Shown here in pieces: positions 8,142 to 19,985 of a stretch of DNA of 64,000 nt. A program made the translations under genes and the position numbers. The stretch is from Lumbricus terrestris (lineage: Eukaryota > Annelida > Clitellata > Crassiclitellata > Lumbricidae). The stretch is from positions 96,899,261 through 96,963,260 of the forward strand of contig OX457036.1 in assembly GCA_949752735.1 (NCBI GenBank), written 5' to 3'. Under the pieces are notes generated by a model. The model was given only the letters and a program-made list of their open reading frames with translations, did not search any database and was not told where the DNA came from. The stretch's first letter is position 1. Each line of letters starts with the position of its first letter.

Positions 8142-9911
8142 TCAGAATTGTCTCCTCGGCTTGACGCCAGCTCCTTTGTCCCGTACGCGATAGCAGCCGA
8201 GTATCTTCTGGAAGCCTCTTCTAAACTCATCGTTGAAGATCGTGTAGAGAATGGGATTGATGCTGGAGTTGGAGTATCCGAGCCAGAAGAAGAAAGCGTC
8301 CAGCTGGCGCGGGATGAAGCACCACGAGCACCAACCTCGAACGAGGTAGACGGTGAAGAAGCCGACCCACATGCAGTAGAAGAAGGCAATGATGATTGCC
8401 ATGCGGACGGTGGCCCGCAGCTCCCGTTGGTCGATCCCACGATGTTGAATGCTCGCGAACGATGTGCATTTCTGTGCTGCGTGAGGGTTGGCGTTTCCTC
8501 CCCCGCCTCCTCCGCTGCGATCCTTCGCCGTTGGATTAACTTCCCTCTCGATGAAGCTGGAGATCTGAGAAGAAGCGGACTGAGGTTCTGAGATCTTCAC
8601 GTGGCGGTTGGTGAGTTCCATCACCTGCCCAGTTATCATCGATTCATCTGCAACGTCTCTCAAGGAATCGTTGTTTCGTGGTGGGTACAGTCCGTTGTTG
8701 ATTACGAGCGCGATCGTTGCAGCGTCCCTCTGGCCACACTGACCAGATTCCTCTCCGTCAAGGACGTCGGTATCCGTCAGCTGAGTGATGAACAGGTCTG
8801 CCTCTACGTCATCGTTCTCCGCATCCAGGTCGCTCGCGGAATTTCTCACGGAGCTTTCCAGTCCTGCCAAACTGTGGTCGTCGATACTGGCGCACACCTC
8901 CGGCGACTCCCGTCCTGCTCCTCCTACTCCGACGTCAGTTCGATTATTCGCGGCTTCGATAAATTCAACCGATTGCCTTTTGCTCGCCTGTCTTGTCTTT
9001 CTGCTGGATGTCCTTTGAACAGCAGCCTCTTCCGGTCTCGGTACTCGATTAGCGGAAACCGTCGAGGCTCGGTTCGTTCCGCTGACGCTCTTCTTGGCCC
9101 TCTGGGTGCGCTGTTTCAGAGCGACGAAAATACGAATGTAGAAGAAGACGGTGATGAGAAACGGTATGTAGAACGACCCGCATGCTGAGTAGAGAACGTA
9201 GCTGGGTGACTGAAAGAGGTTGCACCGATAGACATCAGTTCGGTTGTCGTACACGTAACTGACGGACAGATCGTTCCATCCGAGGATGGGTGGCACGCAG
9301 ATGGCCGTTGATATGGTCCAGACGGTGGCAACGTAGATGGCCGCCTGCTTCGTCGATCGCTTGTCGCGGTACCACATCGGGTAGAGCGTGGCGGTGAAGC
9401 GGTCGAATGCGATGACGCAGAGGTTCCAGAGAGAGGCCGTGCAGTAGAGAACGTCCATGATCAACCAGACGCCGCAGATGACCCGACCGAAGACCCAGTG
9501 ACCGAGACATTCATTGACGATGGAGAGCGGAAGCACAGTCGTCGCCAGGAAGAAGTCGCTTAGAGCGAGGTTGCCGATCAGGTAGTTCGATATCGTCCGC
9601 AGGTAGCGATACCTCAGGAGAGCCACGCCGACAAGAAGGTTCCCGAAGGCCGTCGCAACGAGCACCACGAGCAGGACCAGACCCACGGTGATCATGGTCG
9701 GCAGGGTGTAGTTAAGTGAAACCAGAGGTCCCCAAGTGAACACTGGTAGGGTGTGGTTTTGAGGGGCACTCGTAAGAGGGTTCTTTTCAGCATAGCTAGG
9801 CCACGGTGACAGCGTCTCAACAGGACACGACGTCTGCTCTACGATCAATGTCGACGCCGTCCTTCCATCCTCCGTGACTCGAGCAAAGCTGGCAGTGGAC
9901 GCAGTCATCAT
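8142..9911 (-). CDS. Class A biogenic-amine-type G-protein-coupled receptor, intronless
   Basis: 589 residues from the first true ATG (9909-9911; the two codons before it are TTG GAG). Seven membrane segments are clear. Key positions: N91 (1.50), D119 (2.50), C146 and C230 (disulfide), D153 (3.32, amine anchor), W198 (4.50), S242 and S246 (5.42 and 5.46), P250 (5.50), E497 (6.30), W515 (6.48), W543 (7.40), Y546 (7.43), NPILY at 552-556, and a palmitoylation-type C573. D3.32 with Ser5.42/5.46 and W7.40/Y7.43 indicates a catechol- or phenol-amine receptor of the alpha2-adrenergic/dopamine D2/octopamine kind; the exact ligand cannot be read off. The third intracellular loop is about 235 residues, Ser/Glu-rich with a poly-Gly run. 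Oddities: DRY is DRF (170-172), and the TM6 CWxP proline 6.50 is Gly517 with Met at 6.47. The N-terminus (about 70 residues) carries an NHT glycosylation sequon. Confidence 0.93.
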   Translation of the reverse strand: MMTASTASFARVTEDGRTASTLIVEQTSCPVETLSPWPSYAEKNPLTSAPQNHTLPVFTWGPLVSLNYTLPTMITVGLVLLVVLVATAFGNLLVGVALLRYRYLRTISNYLIGNLALSDFFLATTVLPLSIVNECLGHWVFGRVICGVWLIMDVLYCTASLWNLCVIAFDRFTATLYPMWYRDKRSTKQAAIYVATVWTISTAICVPPILGWNDLSVSYVYDNRTDVYRCNLFQSPSYVLYSACGSFYIPFLITVFFYIRIFVALKQRTQRAKKSVSGTNRASTVSANRVPRPEEAAVQRTSSRKTRQASKRQSVEFIEAANNRTDVGVGGAGRESPEVCASIDDHSLAGLESSVRNSASDLDAENDDVEADLFITQLTDTDVLDGEESGQCGQRDAATIALVINNGLYPPRNNDSLRDVADESMITGQVMELTNRHVKISEPQSASSQISSFIEREVNPTAKDRSGGGGGGNANPHAAQKCTSFASIQHRGIDQRELRATVRMAIIIAFFYCMWVGFFTVYLVRGWCSWCFIPRQLDAFFFWLGYSNSSINPILYTIFNDEFRRGFQKILGCYRVRDKGAGVKPRRQF

Positions 9912-11275
9912 CTCCAATGTTCAGCAAACTGACGTCATGAAAAACATTTGCTATACTCGTATCAATTATTTTAATCCTCAACGAGGAAGCTTCTAAACCC
10001 AAGTCTTCTGATAAAGTAATTCACCATCAAACTCCCGTTACGATGCTTCAAAGGGATCGAGGTAGAATCATTCATCCGTGTCGAGGAGCATTTCGAGATC
10101 CAACGTGGATACCCTGCAACATCAAACAATCCGTAAGATTCATGGTACTGTGTCCTATAAGCATAAGCCGTCTCCAATAAAATTTAATGTCGTGGGCTTA
10201 CAAAAATCTCAACCAGGAGAGTGTTATTAAACTAAGACAGTGACCTGAATGTACTATGATCAAAATGCACAATAATAATGTAACATAGCCTGCGACACCA
10301 CGGATCCGCACAGAAAGATAAAGGCATGAGGGTACAAGCTAATAATTATGGCAGACTTGAGTTCTGTAACTTACGCAAGTCTTCAAATATTTTCACGTTG
10401 ATTCAGAACTTGGCCCATCTTACCTTAGCTTACCAGCGATACCAATTGATAGTCCTACACATGGAATATGGTCTCAGCGTCTTACTTAGAGTCCATTAGC
10501 TCTGATCAGCTCCATGGGTGATCGCATCCATGGGGCAAGAGGAGATACTTGCTCCTTAGAAAATTGGCACTTATTTTTAAACTACTATCTTTTTTTATCT
10601 TTAACAGATACTTTCGCGCAAAGCACTTACGATACTTAAAATTTCACACGGTGAGAAATTTATGGGTTACATTTAGAAACCACTGAATATACCTATGTTC
10701 TTACTTTCTTGCTTTGTATTTTTCAAGCTCTTGTTATAGCATGTTCTCGGACTATTGTGTTTTGCCCTCCTACAAAGAAAATCTGAGGGCGTTCTATATG
10801 AAATAACTTCGAGACCACGCACTTCCATCCATCCATCCAACCAATCATCCATCTATTCATCTTTCTGCCGACACAAAAGTCATCTCAATTATTCGTAATG
10901 AAGCAACGCTGCCTCATAGCATACAGACATCCCAGTCCTCGTCGCCATGCTTGTACATCACCCCACTCTTCCACACGTCTCGCACCTTTGACCATCGTGC
11001 GACTGCTCACAAAACACACACAGAAGACTGAGTGAAAACGAAGACACGTCCGCCACATAACCCGATGGCCAGAGCTCTGTAAGCAACGAACGTCTGCGCA
11101 TTATAAGGACGAACGACGAGAACGTCGTCGTTGGTCGACGAGGAGAAGTCGGATTGAAGCATCCGCAAGACTGGTTCCTACGCTGCCCGACGTAATTGGA
11201 AACGTTCGCAACGCATAAAGAAATCTTCCATTTAACGTCCACGTGGAATGAAGGCCGCCGATTTACCCGCACGTC
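9912..11275. other. Upstream of the GPCR, no gene recognised
   Basis: This should hold the receptor promoter and 5' UTR. A short CCAT microsatellite lies at about 10827-10870. No exon, RNA gene or transposon end was recognised. The short open frames here carry no known motif. Confidence 0.4.
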
Positions 11276-11280
11276 GAAGT

Positions 11281-11762
11281 CGGCCACCGCCGCCGCCACC
11301 GCCACAGACGAATTCTTCCGCCAGACTTGACGTACCGATCGCCGTTGCTCGGAGAGGAGTGGGGCATTTGCCTGTCACGTTCGTCACGTTGTCGACGTAG
11401 CCACTGCTGCTGCTGGTGGTGGTGGTGCTGCTGCTGCTGGTGGTGGTGGTGGCGCCGGGAGAGACGGGGCGAGGAGGAGCGCCCTCAACCGAAAAACGAA
11501 GGGAAAACATCTCTTTCTCGACGCTGTTCGCCAAGACCCTTCCGCTCTGCTGACCGTCTGTTCGGATGCTTTGGTGGCTCTAGGTGGATGTCTGTGTCTG
11601 CTGTCTGTGCTCTTGAGATCGATTTGATGTTTGTGTGTAAAGTACTCGGTTGTCGACTGTTTCTTTCTCTGTCTTTATATTTCTCTTTTGCTGGCTGTCT
11701 GTTTGTCTCTCTGTCTATCTGTCTTTCTCTCTTTCTTACCTACATCGTAGTGCTTTTGTGTT

Positions 11763-11810
<48 letters not shown>

Positions 11811-11914
11811 CGTGTATGCATGTCTGCCTCTGACTCTACCTTTGCGTGTCTCTCTCTGTCTTTGTCTGTATCTCACTTTCTATCTGTCTATATGTCTGTC
11901 TGTTTCTCACACAT

Positions 11915-11971
<57 letters not shown>

Positions 11972-12400
11972 GTCTGTCTCTCTCTCCGTCTCACTCTGTC
12001 TGTATGTCTCTCTTGGTCTAACTCTGTATCTTTCTCTTTCTGTCTGTCCCTCTCTCTCTCTGTGTGTCTCTCTGTCTCTCTGTCTCTTCCTGTCTCTCTC
12101 TGTGTCTCTAGGTCTGTCTGTCTGTCTCTGTCTCTGTCTGTCTTTCTCACTCTCTGTCTATCTCTGTCTCACTCTCTTTCTTTCGCTGTTAATCTACGCC
12201 TCTTTTATAAGAATACGCCGTCGAGCGGAAAACAAGCGGAAAACTGATCAACTTTGTCAGTCCCTGGGTGCCACTTAGATCTTTATACCAGTCTGCCTTT
12301 CCATGTCTCTCTATGTCTCTCTGTCTCTATCTCTATCTGTCTCTGTCTCTCTCTGTCTATCTGTCTCTGTCTCTATCTCTCTCTCGTGATCTCTTTATCT
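11281..12400 (+). repeat. Low-complexity tract: (CCGCCG), (TGG)n, (TG)n, (TCTG)n
   Basis: GC-rich triplet repeats at about 11281-11460 give way to a pyrimidine-rich tract on the plus strand. It contains pure (TG)n at 11771-11806 and (CTGT)n at about 11915-11980, then imperfect TCTCTG to about 12390. Long Ser/Leu/Cys- or Thr/Arg-rich frames here are artefacts of the repeats. Confidence 0.9.
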
Positions 12401-15344
12401 GTGCTAACCTCTACATTGTTCGCCCCTCCATTCGTCAGCATGCTCCTCTGTGTTTGTTCCTTTCGTCTGGCTCTGGGTATCTCTGGGTTTCTCTGCATCC
12501 TTTTTGGTTCCCCGTTCCTCCTCATCATCTCCTGTCCAAGACTGATCGGCTAAGTGAGCTTTTCAATCAGTGGTCTGTTTACCTGTTTGCCCCTGTCCGT
12601 TTATTCGTTAGCTTTTCTCTGTTTGCCTTCATGTCGGTTTAGCTATTCCGAATGTTACTCTGTTGACATTTGTATCACTATGTCCTGTCTCCATGTTCCG
12701 GCTTCTCTAAATCGCCTTCCAACTAGCCTGTCATCCGTCCCTATCATTCGACACAGCAGCCGCATTTAGAAAGTAACAAGATGCCCGACAAAGATGGCTG
12801 CCAAAGCCTATACATGTCTGTTGGAGGCAGCATCCAGAGCAGCAGCTGTCACCCGGGGTTTGTTCTTTAGATGGGCAGTTGAAAAATCCCGGGGATTTCT
12901 GGGGGCTTCGGGGGACAGCAGAGCTTAGACGCCAATTCAACCAATCGACCATTATATGGAGCAATAAATGTCGGCGAGGAAGCGAAGTCCCGTGAAGTAA
13001 TCCGGATGCTCATTTCCGCTTTCCGATCGGACGCATTTGCATGCCAGAAAGATCCAAGCAGAAGCATTGCCTCCCCCCCATCTCTAGTCCGTTTCTATGC
13101 ATCTGTGCGTATGCTTGCTTCTATGTGCGCATGTAGCCGCTATACGTTCGCTTATATTTGAATATAGGCCTACACGCGTGTATTATATGATATTATGTCT
13201 ACACAATATGTGTAGGTCTATAATTATGTGCATGTGTATATATAAATTACACAGGCCTATAATATAATGCATCGTATCTATTGATTTGTATAGCGACTTA
13301 CGAAGAATGATTATTCAGAGACGCCCTCTGAGACTCCGGGAACTGAAATTGCCTTTAAAGAATCAGACACTTATGAGAAAAACAAGACATTCGTTTCTGA
13401 AAGTAATCCTACAGGCTACAGCAGGATAGGCTATAATTATATATTATACTAAGATGTAAATTATTATATAAAACTATAAGCTTACTCTATGTTGCGCCAT
13501 GAATAGGGAGCCTAAGCGCAGCGGTACACGCCGACTATCCTTTAAGTGACGCTTTGGAAATCTGCATCAGCCGGAGAGTAAAATCTTGTGACTCTACCTC
13601 AAAATAAAGCAACACAACGGCATAAGTTCTGAACCAGAATAATCACAAAATGTGCATCGAATCTCGACTCATATGTGACTCGTATGTGTCCATCTTGGTA
13701 TGCGACTAATCGTTGGACTAGACGGTCGTTTGAAGCGCATGAAAGACTGGTTCCCAGTTTATACGAGCGCTATATAAATTCTCAATTGCAAATTACAATG
13801 CGATTGTGCATGGGTGTAAATGGAAACGTTAGAATACTAATCCTAAAATGCGACGCTTTAGTGACGAGAGTGTTTAAAGCGACCGGTAAACGAAAAATAA
13901 CTCGCCAGCAAAGTGTTAAACATGTCAGAAGTCTTTGAACTAAATAACTTAGGCTTGATTGGTCAAATGATTGGTCAGCTGATAGCCCACGTGTCAATAA
14001 TATGTGTCAGAATGTAAAAAGAATAGTCGATCCGAACAAGGATCGAGTATAATAATCGAGGCAATGGCTTCCTCTCTCCGTCGAACGCCTTTGAACACGC
14101 GACTTCTAAGAAGCACTTAACGCCCGCAAATCAGTCTTTAACGATCCGATCCTCGAACACGAACTCGCAAATAGGTTCTTATTATGTGCACAGGAGTTCG
14201 TAAGGACTAATCTTGTTACTCGGGGGAACACGCAGAACTCGTATTAATAGCACACGGTCACTCAAGAGCCGAAGAAGTGTCGCGATCATGCGACCAGTGC
14301 GTGAATTTCCTACACTTGAAGTCAGCCAGGCCACAGTCAATGTAGAAACTCACAACTGACTGCTGGTCTTGCGTTCTAGACGTTGGAGCTTAGAGTTATT
14401 ATCACGAGTTCTTTTCTATTCATCATAATCTAGAACCGGTCTCGCCATCTTTTTTACTAGCAGACGATGCTCTATAGCAGCGACATCTGGCGCCGACCGG
14501 AAGTCGGGCATTTTGAATCGATGTCGGCGGCTCTGATTAAATGATGGGATTTTCTAATACAAGGCCACCTCTCGCAGATGAAAGGCAGTCCCGTGACCAA
14601 GAACATGCCCTCGTTCGGACGATAATTACCACCATAAAATGAATTCATCCCGCTTTCTGTTTTGTGCGGCTCAATGACGTCGGTATGTGCGCTTGCCTCG
14701 TATGACCATCTCAGCCCATCCTCCCCTTGTCTAACCATCTCAACCCATCCTCCCCTTTTCTGACCATCTCAGCCCGTCTTCCCCTATAGTCTGGTCATAA
14801 CGATAAGTCTCCCTAAGCGAAAGACGTCGGGTCTATAAGTGGAAGACGATGAAATGATGAATGGCCTTCAATGAGAATCGGATTTTATTACGGCTGCGAT
14901 CCTCACACTACGAACCAATTCAGTTAGCCTATATAGCACTGCGCATGCAATCATTATATGAGCTATATAAATCATCTAAATCTGCGACATTTTGCGCTTC
15001 TACCCTTTCAGCTGTTTTACGAATGTTTTCTTTGATCCGGGTTCTGCAACCAGAGGCGTCACTTTGTTCTCAAATAATTATGGGTGCTAAAGTTTCCCGA
15101 GCGTGTCTGAGGAGTAGGTTACTTGCAACGCTGCTGTTTATGTGTTTATGAGTCATACCATGATAGTGAAATGAAAACAACAGCGGAAGCAGAATTAATC
15201 TTTAAATCTATGCTTAAAAACACATTCGTTTGTTCTTTAGAGCTTATTCCGCCTTTTAGCTACTTTGTAAGTCGCTCTTGTAACGGAATGACCGTGTAAC
15301 GGCGTCATTTTCCCACGTCATATAAATTGTTGAAATTATTATCA
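12400..15344. other. Mostly unique sequence, no gene recognised
   Basis: Contains the small candidate frame at 12794-12928 and a GCGCTATATAAAT fragment at about 13767 like those ending LINE/SINE copies elsewhere. Two inverted CCAAT boxes and an E-box CACGTG cluster at about 13955-13995. There are short repeats of CCATCTCA-CCC type at 14700-14785. Nothing here supports a complete gene. Confidence 0.4.
12794..12928 (+). CDS. Small ORF with presequence-like N-terminus (speculative)
   Basis: 44 codons from an ATG in strong context (aaagATGG) to TAG. The product begins MAAKAYTCLLEAASRAA and is rich in Ala and Arg with only two acidic residues in the first 30, which resembles a mitochondrial targeting presequence. 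It sits in GC-richer, non-repetitive sequence. It could be a first exon, an upstream ORF or chance. No homologue is recognised. Confidence 0.15.
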   Translation: MAAKAYTCLLEAASRAAAVTRGLFFRWAVEKSRGFLGASGDSRA

Positions 15345-15346
15345 AA

Positions 15347-15554
15347 AGTAGTAGTAGTAGCAGTAGTAGTAGTAGTAGTAGTAGTAGTAGTCAGTGGCGT
15401 AGGCAAGGGGGGGTTTCGGGGGTTAAAACCCCCCCATTGGCTCCGAAAAAGGTTTTTTTAAGGTTATTTTTCCGTTTAAGTAAGAAAAAATAGCAAAAAA
15501 CAAGGTTTCCGGCCATAAACCCCCCCCCATGAAAAATTCCTGGCTACGCCACTG

Positions 15555-15606
<52 letters not shown>

Positions 15607-15619
15607 CAGTAGTAGTAGT

Positions 15620-15659
<40 letters not shown>

Positions 15660-15713
15660 GTAGTGGTAGTGGTAGTGGTAGTGGTAGTAGTAGTAGTAGT
15701 ATAGTAGTAGCAG
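15347..15713 (+). repeat. (TAG)n/(CAG)n microsatellite split by a transposon
   Basis: (GTA)n at 15347-15391 resumes at 15555-15713, grading into (CAG)n at about 15618-15658 and (GTAGTG)n after it. The interruption is the hAT-like element at 15392-15554. Confidence 0.9.
15392..15554. mobile_element. hAT-like MITE, 163 bp, in the TAG repeat
   Basis: Inverted ends CAGTGGCGTAGGCA and TGGCTACGCCACTG (13 of 14 match). It has G/C runs near both ends and no coding capacity. GTAGTAGT flanks both sides, consistent with an 8-bp duplication but uninformative within a TAG repeat. Confidence 0.8.
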
Positions 15714-15715
15714 CT

Positions 15716-16382
15716 AGCGATATAAGGCATGTCCATGTTTCCTGCCCGTAGTCTATAAAAGAACATTAATAAGACCCAGGAACGACTATACAAGTCCTAT
15801 AATACCCTGACCCGGTTCTTCTGAACCTCCCGTCTCCAGCCCTGCTCCCTCCCTGCCTCAGCGCGGCCGCCCGCCCGTCTGCCCGCCCGTCCGCCAGACC
15901 TCGACTGCTAGGGACGAGAGGTCCTTCTGTCTTCGTTCCCTCGTGCCATCGCTCCACTCGAGTGTTTGTCAGTGGCAAACGACCGCCGCTGCTAACGACC
16001 GTGTTATAATTTACCAACGGAGGAGGAGGGGGAGAGTGTAACGATCCTGGAAGGGAAGTAGGGGAGACCGGGTTCCGTTCGGATTGGGCCAAGCAGAGAT
16101 TGAGACATGTTGCGATGAGACCGAATGCATCGAATTTGCCGACTTATTATAGTGATGCTGCAGTCCGTCTATTTGCAGTGGCTTCTATCGCACACGGGTT
16201 GCAGCAGCTGCTGAAAATATATTATACAGGTCACAGTCATAGAGATAATTATTACCTATGCAAGCACATGAATATAAAACATAGTCTAAACACAGAGTGA
16301 AATACGAATGAGCTATTTTTGGCGTTCCATACATAAATATGTCAAATAAAAGCATATAGGGCCTATCTATGTACATTATATG

Positions 16383-16429
<47 letters not shown>

Positions 16430-17190
16430 GCATACATAATTGTTAATTGTATGTACATCAAATGGAATTCGCAATTGGTAAAGGCAAGAAACACATATAG
16501 ACTATAGGTCCTAAAGAGGCTAATATAATGTTTCTTTCATGTGTTATATTGCTAATAATTATAACATCGTCTTTGTCAGTTTCTGCCGCCTGCAGCCATT
16601 TGTCGTGTGTGGTTACAAATAGGCTACATCAAATATACATAAATAGACATAGGTCTACATGTAAGTAAGTATATAACAAAATGTATAGGCTACATGGCTA
16701 ACATAAAGCATAATGCCTAACATTGGCATATTTACGGGTTTGCCGTTCAACATAGTGTAAAATAACAAATATTTTCGCAATTTAAAAACTATTTCTGTGT
16801 TTATTGTTTATTGTAAAATGCCAGAAATTGAAGGTCATCTAAAATTCTGTTCTAGCAATACACCCTCCTCCTTCTCCTCGGCTCCTATTTTTCATGCAAT
16901 TTGGCGGTTCCGTGCTAACGCATTAATCTTTGAGATCCCTGTTTGTTTTCGTCCGTTGGAATAAAAGCAAACTCCATCAGTGTCCTTCCCAGCTGGGGAC
17001 TCCTTATTCTCAGTTCATGGCTTCTATAATGAGCGCCTGGCTGCCATCTACGTAGGCTATGCAGTCCAAGGCTATAGTGTAGGTGTATAACTGTATAACT
17101 GTAATAGATATCCTACAGTCTTGGAAGCTGTGTGAATGTCTGTCTCTACCTGTTTCTTCCTCTATGTACCTCTGTCTCTCTAACATTCTG
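15716..17190. other. No gene recognised; (TA)n at 16388-16426
   Basis: GC-rich sequence at 15820-16080 followed by AT-rich sequence with a (TA)n tract at 16388-16426. Several TAGGC/AGGCTAC words. No exon or transposon end was identified. Confidence 0.4.
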
Positions 17191-17204
17191 TCTCACATAT
17201 AATA

Positions 17205-17560
17205 CATGCCATAGAATACTGCTGCTCTGTATGGTCGTCGCTGTATGGAACTAGAAATTTAGACAGCACTCTGAGGCTCCAGAAGGCAGCAGCTGTTAGA
17301 GCAATTCGCCATTCTTCTTACCATTCCCATTCCAATACTTTGTTCTGTACTTTAAGCATATTAAAAATGTATGAGTTATATAATTTATCGTGTGATCATG
17401 TTCAAGTTGTACACAGTACAGTTATTATTGCTTAATCAATTTTGTAATCACTTTACAACAGTTGATAAAACCAATTCCTATAATACCCGGACCTCATCCA
17501 ATTATATTGTTCCTTATGCACGTAGCCTACTGCCTTCAGAGCAGGCAACCTACAGGTACT
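17205..17560 (+). pseudogene. LINE reverse-transcriptase C-terminal remnant
   Basis: Plus-strand translation from about 17205 gives YCCSVWSSLYGTRNL, then LRLQKAAAVRAI, then a HSNTLFCTLSILKMYELY-like segment. This matches the region after the polymerase domain in L2/CR1-type non-LTR elements. Stops interrupt it after about 17440. It is an old 5'-truncated copy. Downstream to 18190 no further feature was recognised. Confidence 0.6.
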
Positions 17561-18196
17561 GAGACCTCGCCTGCATGTGCAGTATAGAATTACCGATCTG
17601 ATGACCTTAAAAAAGAATGATTCTTTCCACATTTAAAATAGAAGTGAAATCAGGGTCTTAACTAAACTATGCTGAATAATAACTTCATTGACATGATAGG
17701 TCTTCATCAAAATTCACCCATATGAACTTTGCTCGTACACATAGTATTATCAATGTAGGTCTATATATTATATCATATGATTTATTTTCAGATGTTCTTT
17801 TCTTAATTTTGTTTTCTTGTCTCCTTTTTCCTACGCTTTATTGCGCTCGTGATTCACTTTAATGAAGTTTATATAGTTTTGTTCTGATTAGTTTGCTTTG
17901 CAAACTGTCAATTACTTGTCAGCACTAATATAGGCTAATGTTCCTCTGGTTTTAGCAGAACATCGCTGCTTAGAATTGTGTGACATTGGGACATCAACTG
18001 AAATGTCAATATTAGGCTACATGTATTATTGCGTATTCGGTGTCTGCTGGTTGATAGAAGCCTCTCGTTTTTCGGGCTTCCTGATAGGCATGGATTATTT
18101 TGTATCCGTTAACTGCACTTGTGTTTTCATCAAGTCAAGTCATATCTATTTTCTTATCTGCATGGTGCAGTAAATAAATAATAATAAACTGTCTCA

Positions 18197-18580
<384 letters not shown>

Positions 18581-18589
18581 ATGGGTCTG

Positions 18590-19740
18590 TGCAGATTCCT
18601 CTTCAACGCTATTACAAATAATGCACAATGGCGGCTGAAAACGATGCACATTCAAAGCGTTCACATCTAGAATCATTGGCTAAATTGGAATTCCTTATCT
18701 CCAGCCTCGCAGGAGACGTCTGACCCTAAAGGGTTCGCAAATTGACTTCTGATTATTTAATGCGCTCGGGGTCATTGTAACTTACCGACGCTCTTACAAA
18801 TGCCTCCTTAAACCTTGGCATCTTCAAAACCTGACACTTCGCTTTGGTTGGTCAGCCATTAAGTGAAGCACTTTAAAAAGTAATCACCTCTTTAAAAAAG
18901 TAAAGCATTCTATTCAATTGCAGTGGATTGGCTTAATGGAAGTTTATAACAGAAGTCTGGTGGATTGAGAAGAAGACTTATTGACCGGATAGATAGAGAA
19001 ACTAAATTTCTTTTTCGGCGTTGAGCGCGCAATCTTTTAAAGTTGGTCGATTCTCAAGATAGATGAGATCGATATCTCGTGAGATGCTGACTTAATTGAT
19101 TGACAAAAGTTAAGACCAATGAGAATCCAGACTGTACACTTAAGCTCCGAAACTAGCTTGAGAAAACATGAAACTGTAAGTTGTTGAATGCTGATCAACC
19201 AATCAAGCGGATCAGATAGTGACAGAGGTGAAGTGAGCACTGAGCAGAGGTGGAGGCAGCTGTTGAAAGAATGCAAATCCACAAAAATCGTAGCGCTACA
19301 CCAGAGTCATGGCAAGGGAGCCAGTTTAAGCACTGGCGCTACATCAAGTCATGTCCGAAACAGTCAGGTTGTTTTTACATGTTCTGCACCAGATCAGATT
19401 CCGGTGAAGTCGATTGGTGATGTGTCCGTGGAGACAGCATCCATGGTGATATAATGGAAAGCGTTGTTGCTGATAGTGGTCGAGTCTTGGTGTCGGACGG
19501 CAGGATAGGAATTACCTTACGAGTTCCTTTTCCAGTGGTGAGTGGAAGACTGCAACGGAGAGGACAGGGGGAAAGAAATTCCAATTTCAGATGAAAGGTA
19601 AAGCAAAGTAAAACAAATGTCATGACCTATTGCATCGAAGACATAAGAGGTTTTCAAAAGCAGAAATGCAAGAGACTTGTTTTGTGACAACCAATCGCCA
19701 TTGTGGCAAGCGAGATGCAATGCGAGATGAGAAAAGTTTC
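18590..19740. other. No gene recognised
   Basis: Non-repetitive, moderately AT-rich sequence. A plus-strand frame at about 19188-19454 has no recognisable motif. Confidence 0.35.
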
Positions 19741-19744
19741 AGAT

Positions 19745-19985
19745 AGATGGATGGATGGATGGATGGATGGATGGATGGATTTATGGATGGATGGATGGAA
19801 GGACGGACGGACGGACGGACAGACAGACAGACATACAGACAGACATACATACAGACAGACAGACAAAAGGATGGATGGATATACGGATGGACGGACGGAC
19901 GAACGAACGAACGAACGGACACACAGACAGGCAAACATACTGACTGACTGACTGACAGACAGACAGACAGTCCAAAAGACAGATG
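19745..19985 (+). repeat. Evolving tetranucleotide array
   Basis: (GGAT)n passes into (GGAC)n, (AGAC/ATAC)n, (GGAC)n, (GAAC)n, (ACTG)n and (AGAC)n. The units differ by single steps, as expected for slippage plus point mutation. Confidence 0.9.

Noticed and set aside
9915..9917. GPCR start two codons further upstream
   Set aside because: That codon is TTG; the first ATG is at 9909-9911 with a second directly after it.
11232..11534. Minus-strand frame with Thr/Ser runs and a poly-Gly stretch, upstream of the GPCR
   Set aside because: The first codon is TTG, and much of it is a translated TGG/CCG triplet repeat; no splice or homology evidence links it to the receptor.
11650..12278. Long Ser/Leu/Cys- and Arg/Glu-rich open frames on both strands
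   Set aside because: They are translations of TCTG/TG repeats and have no domain or splice support.
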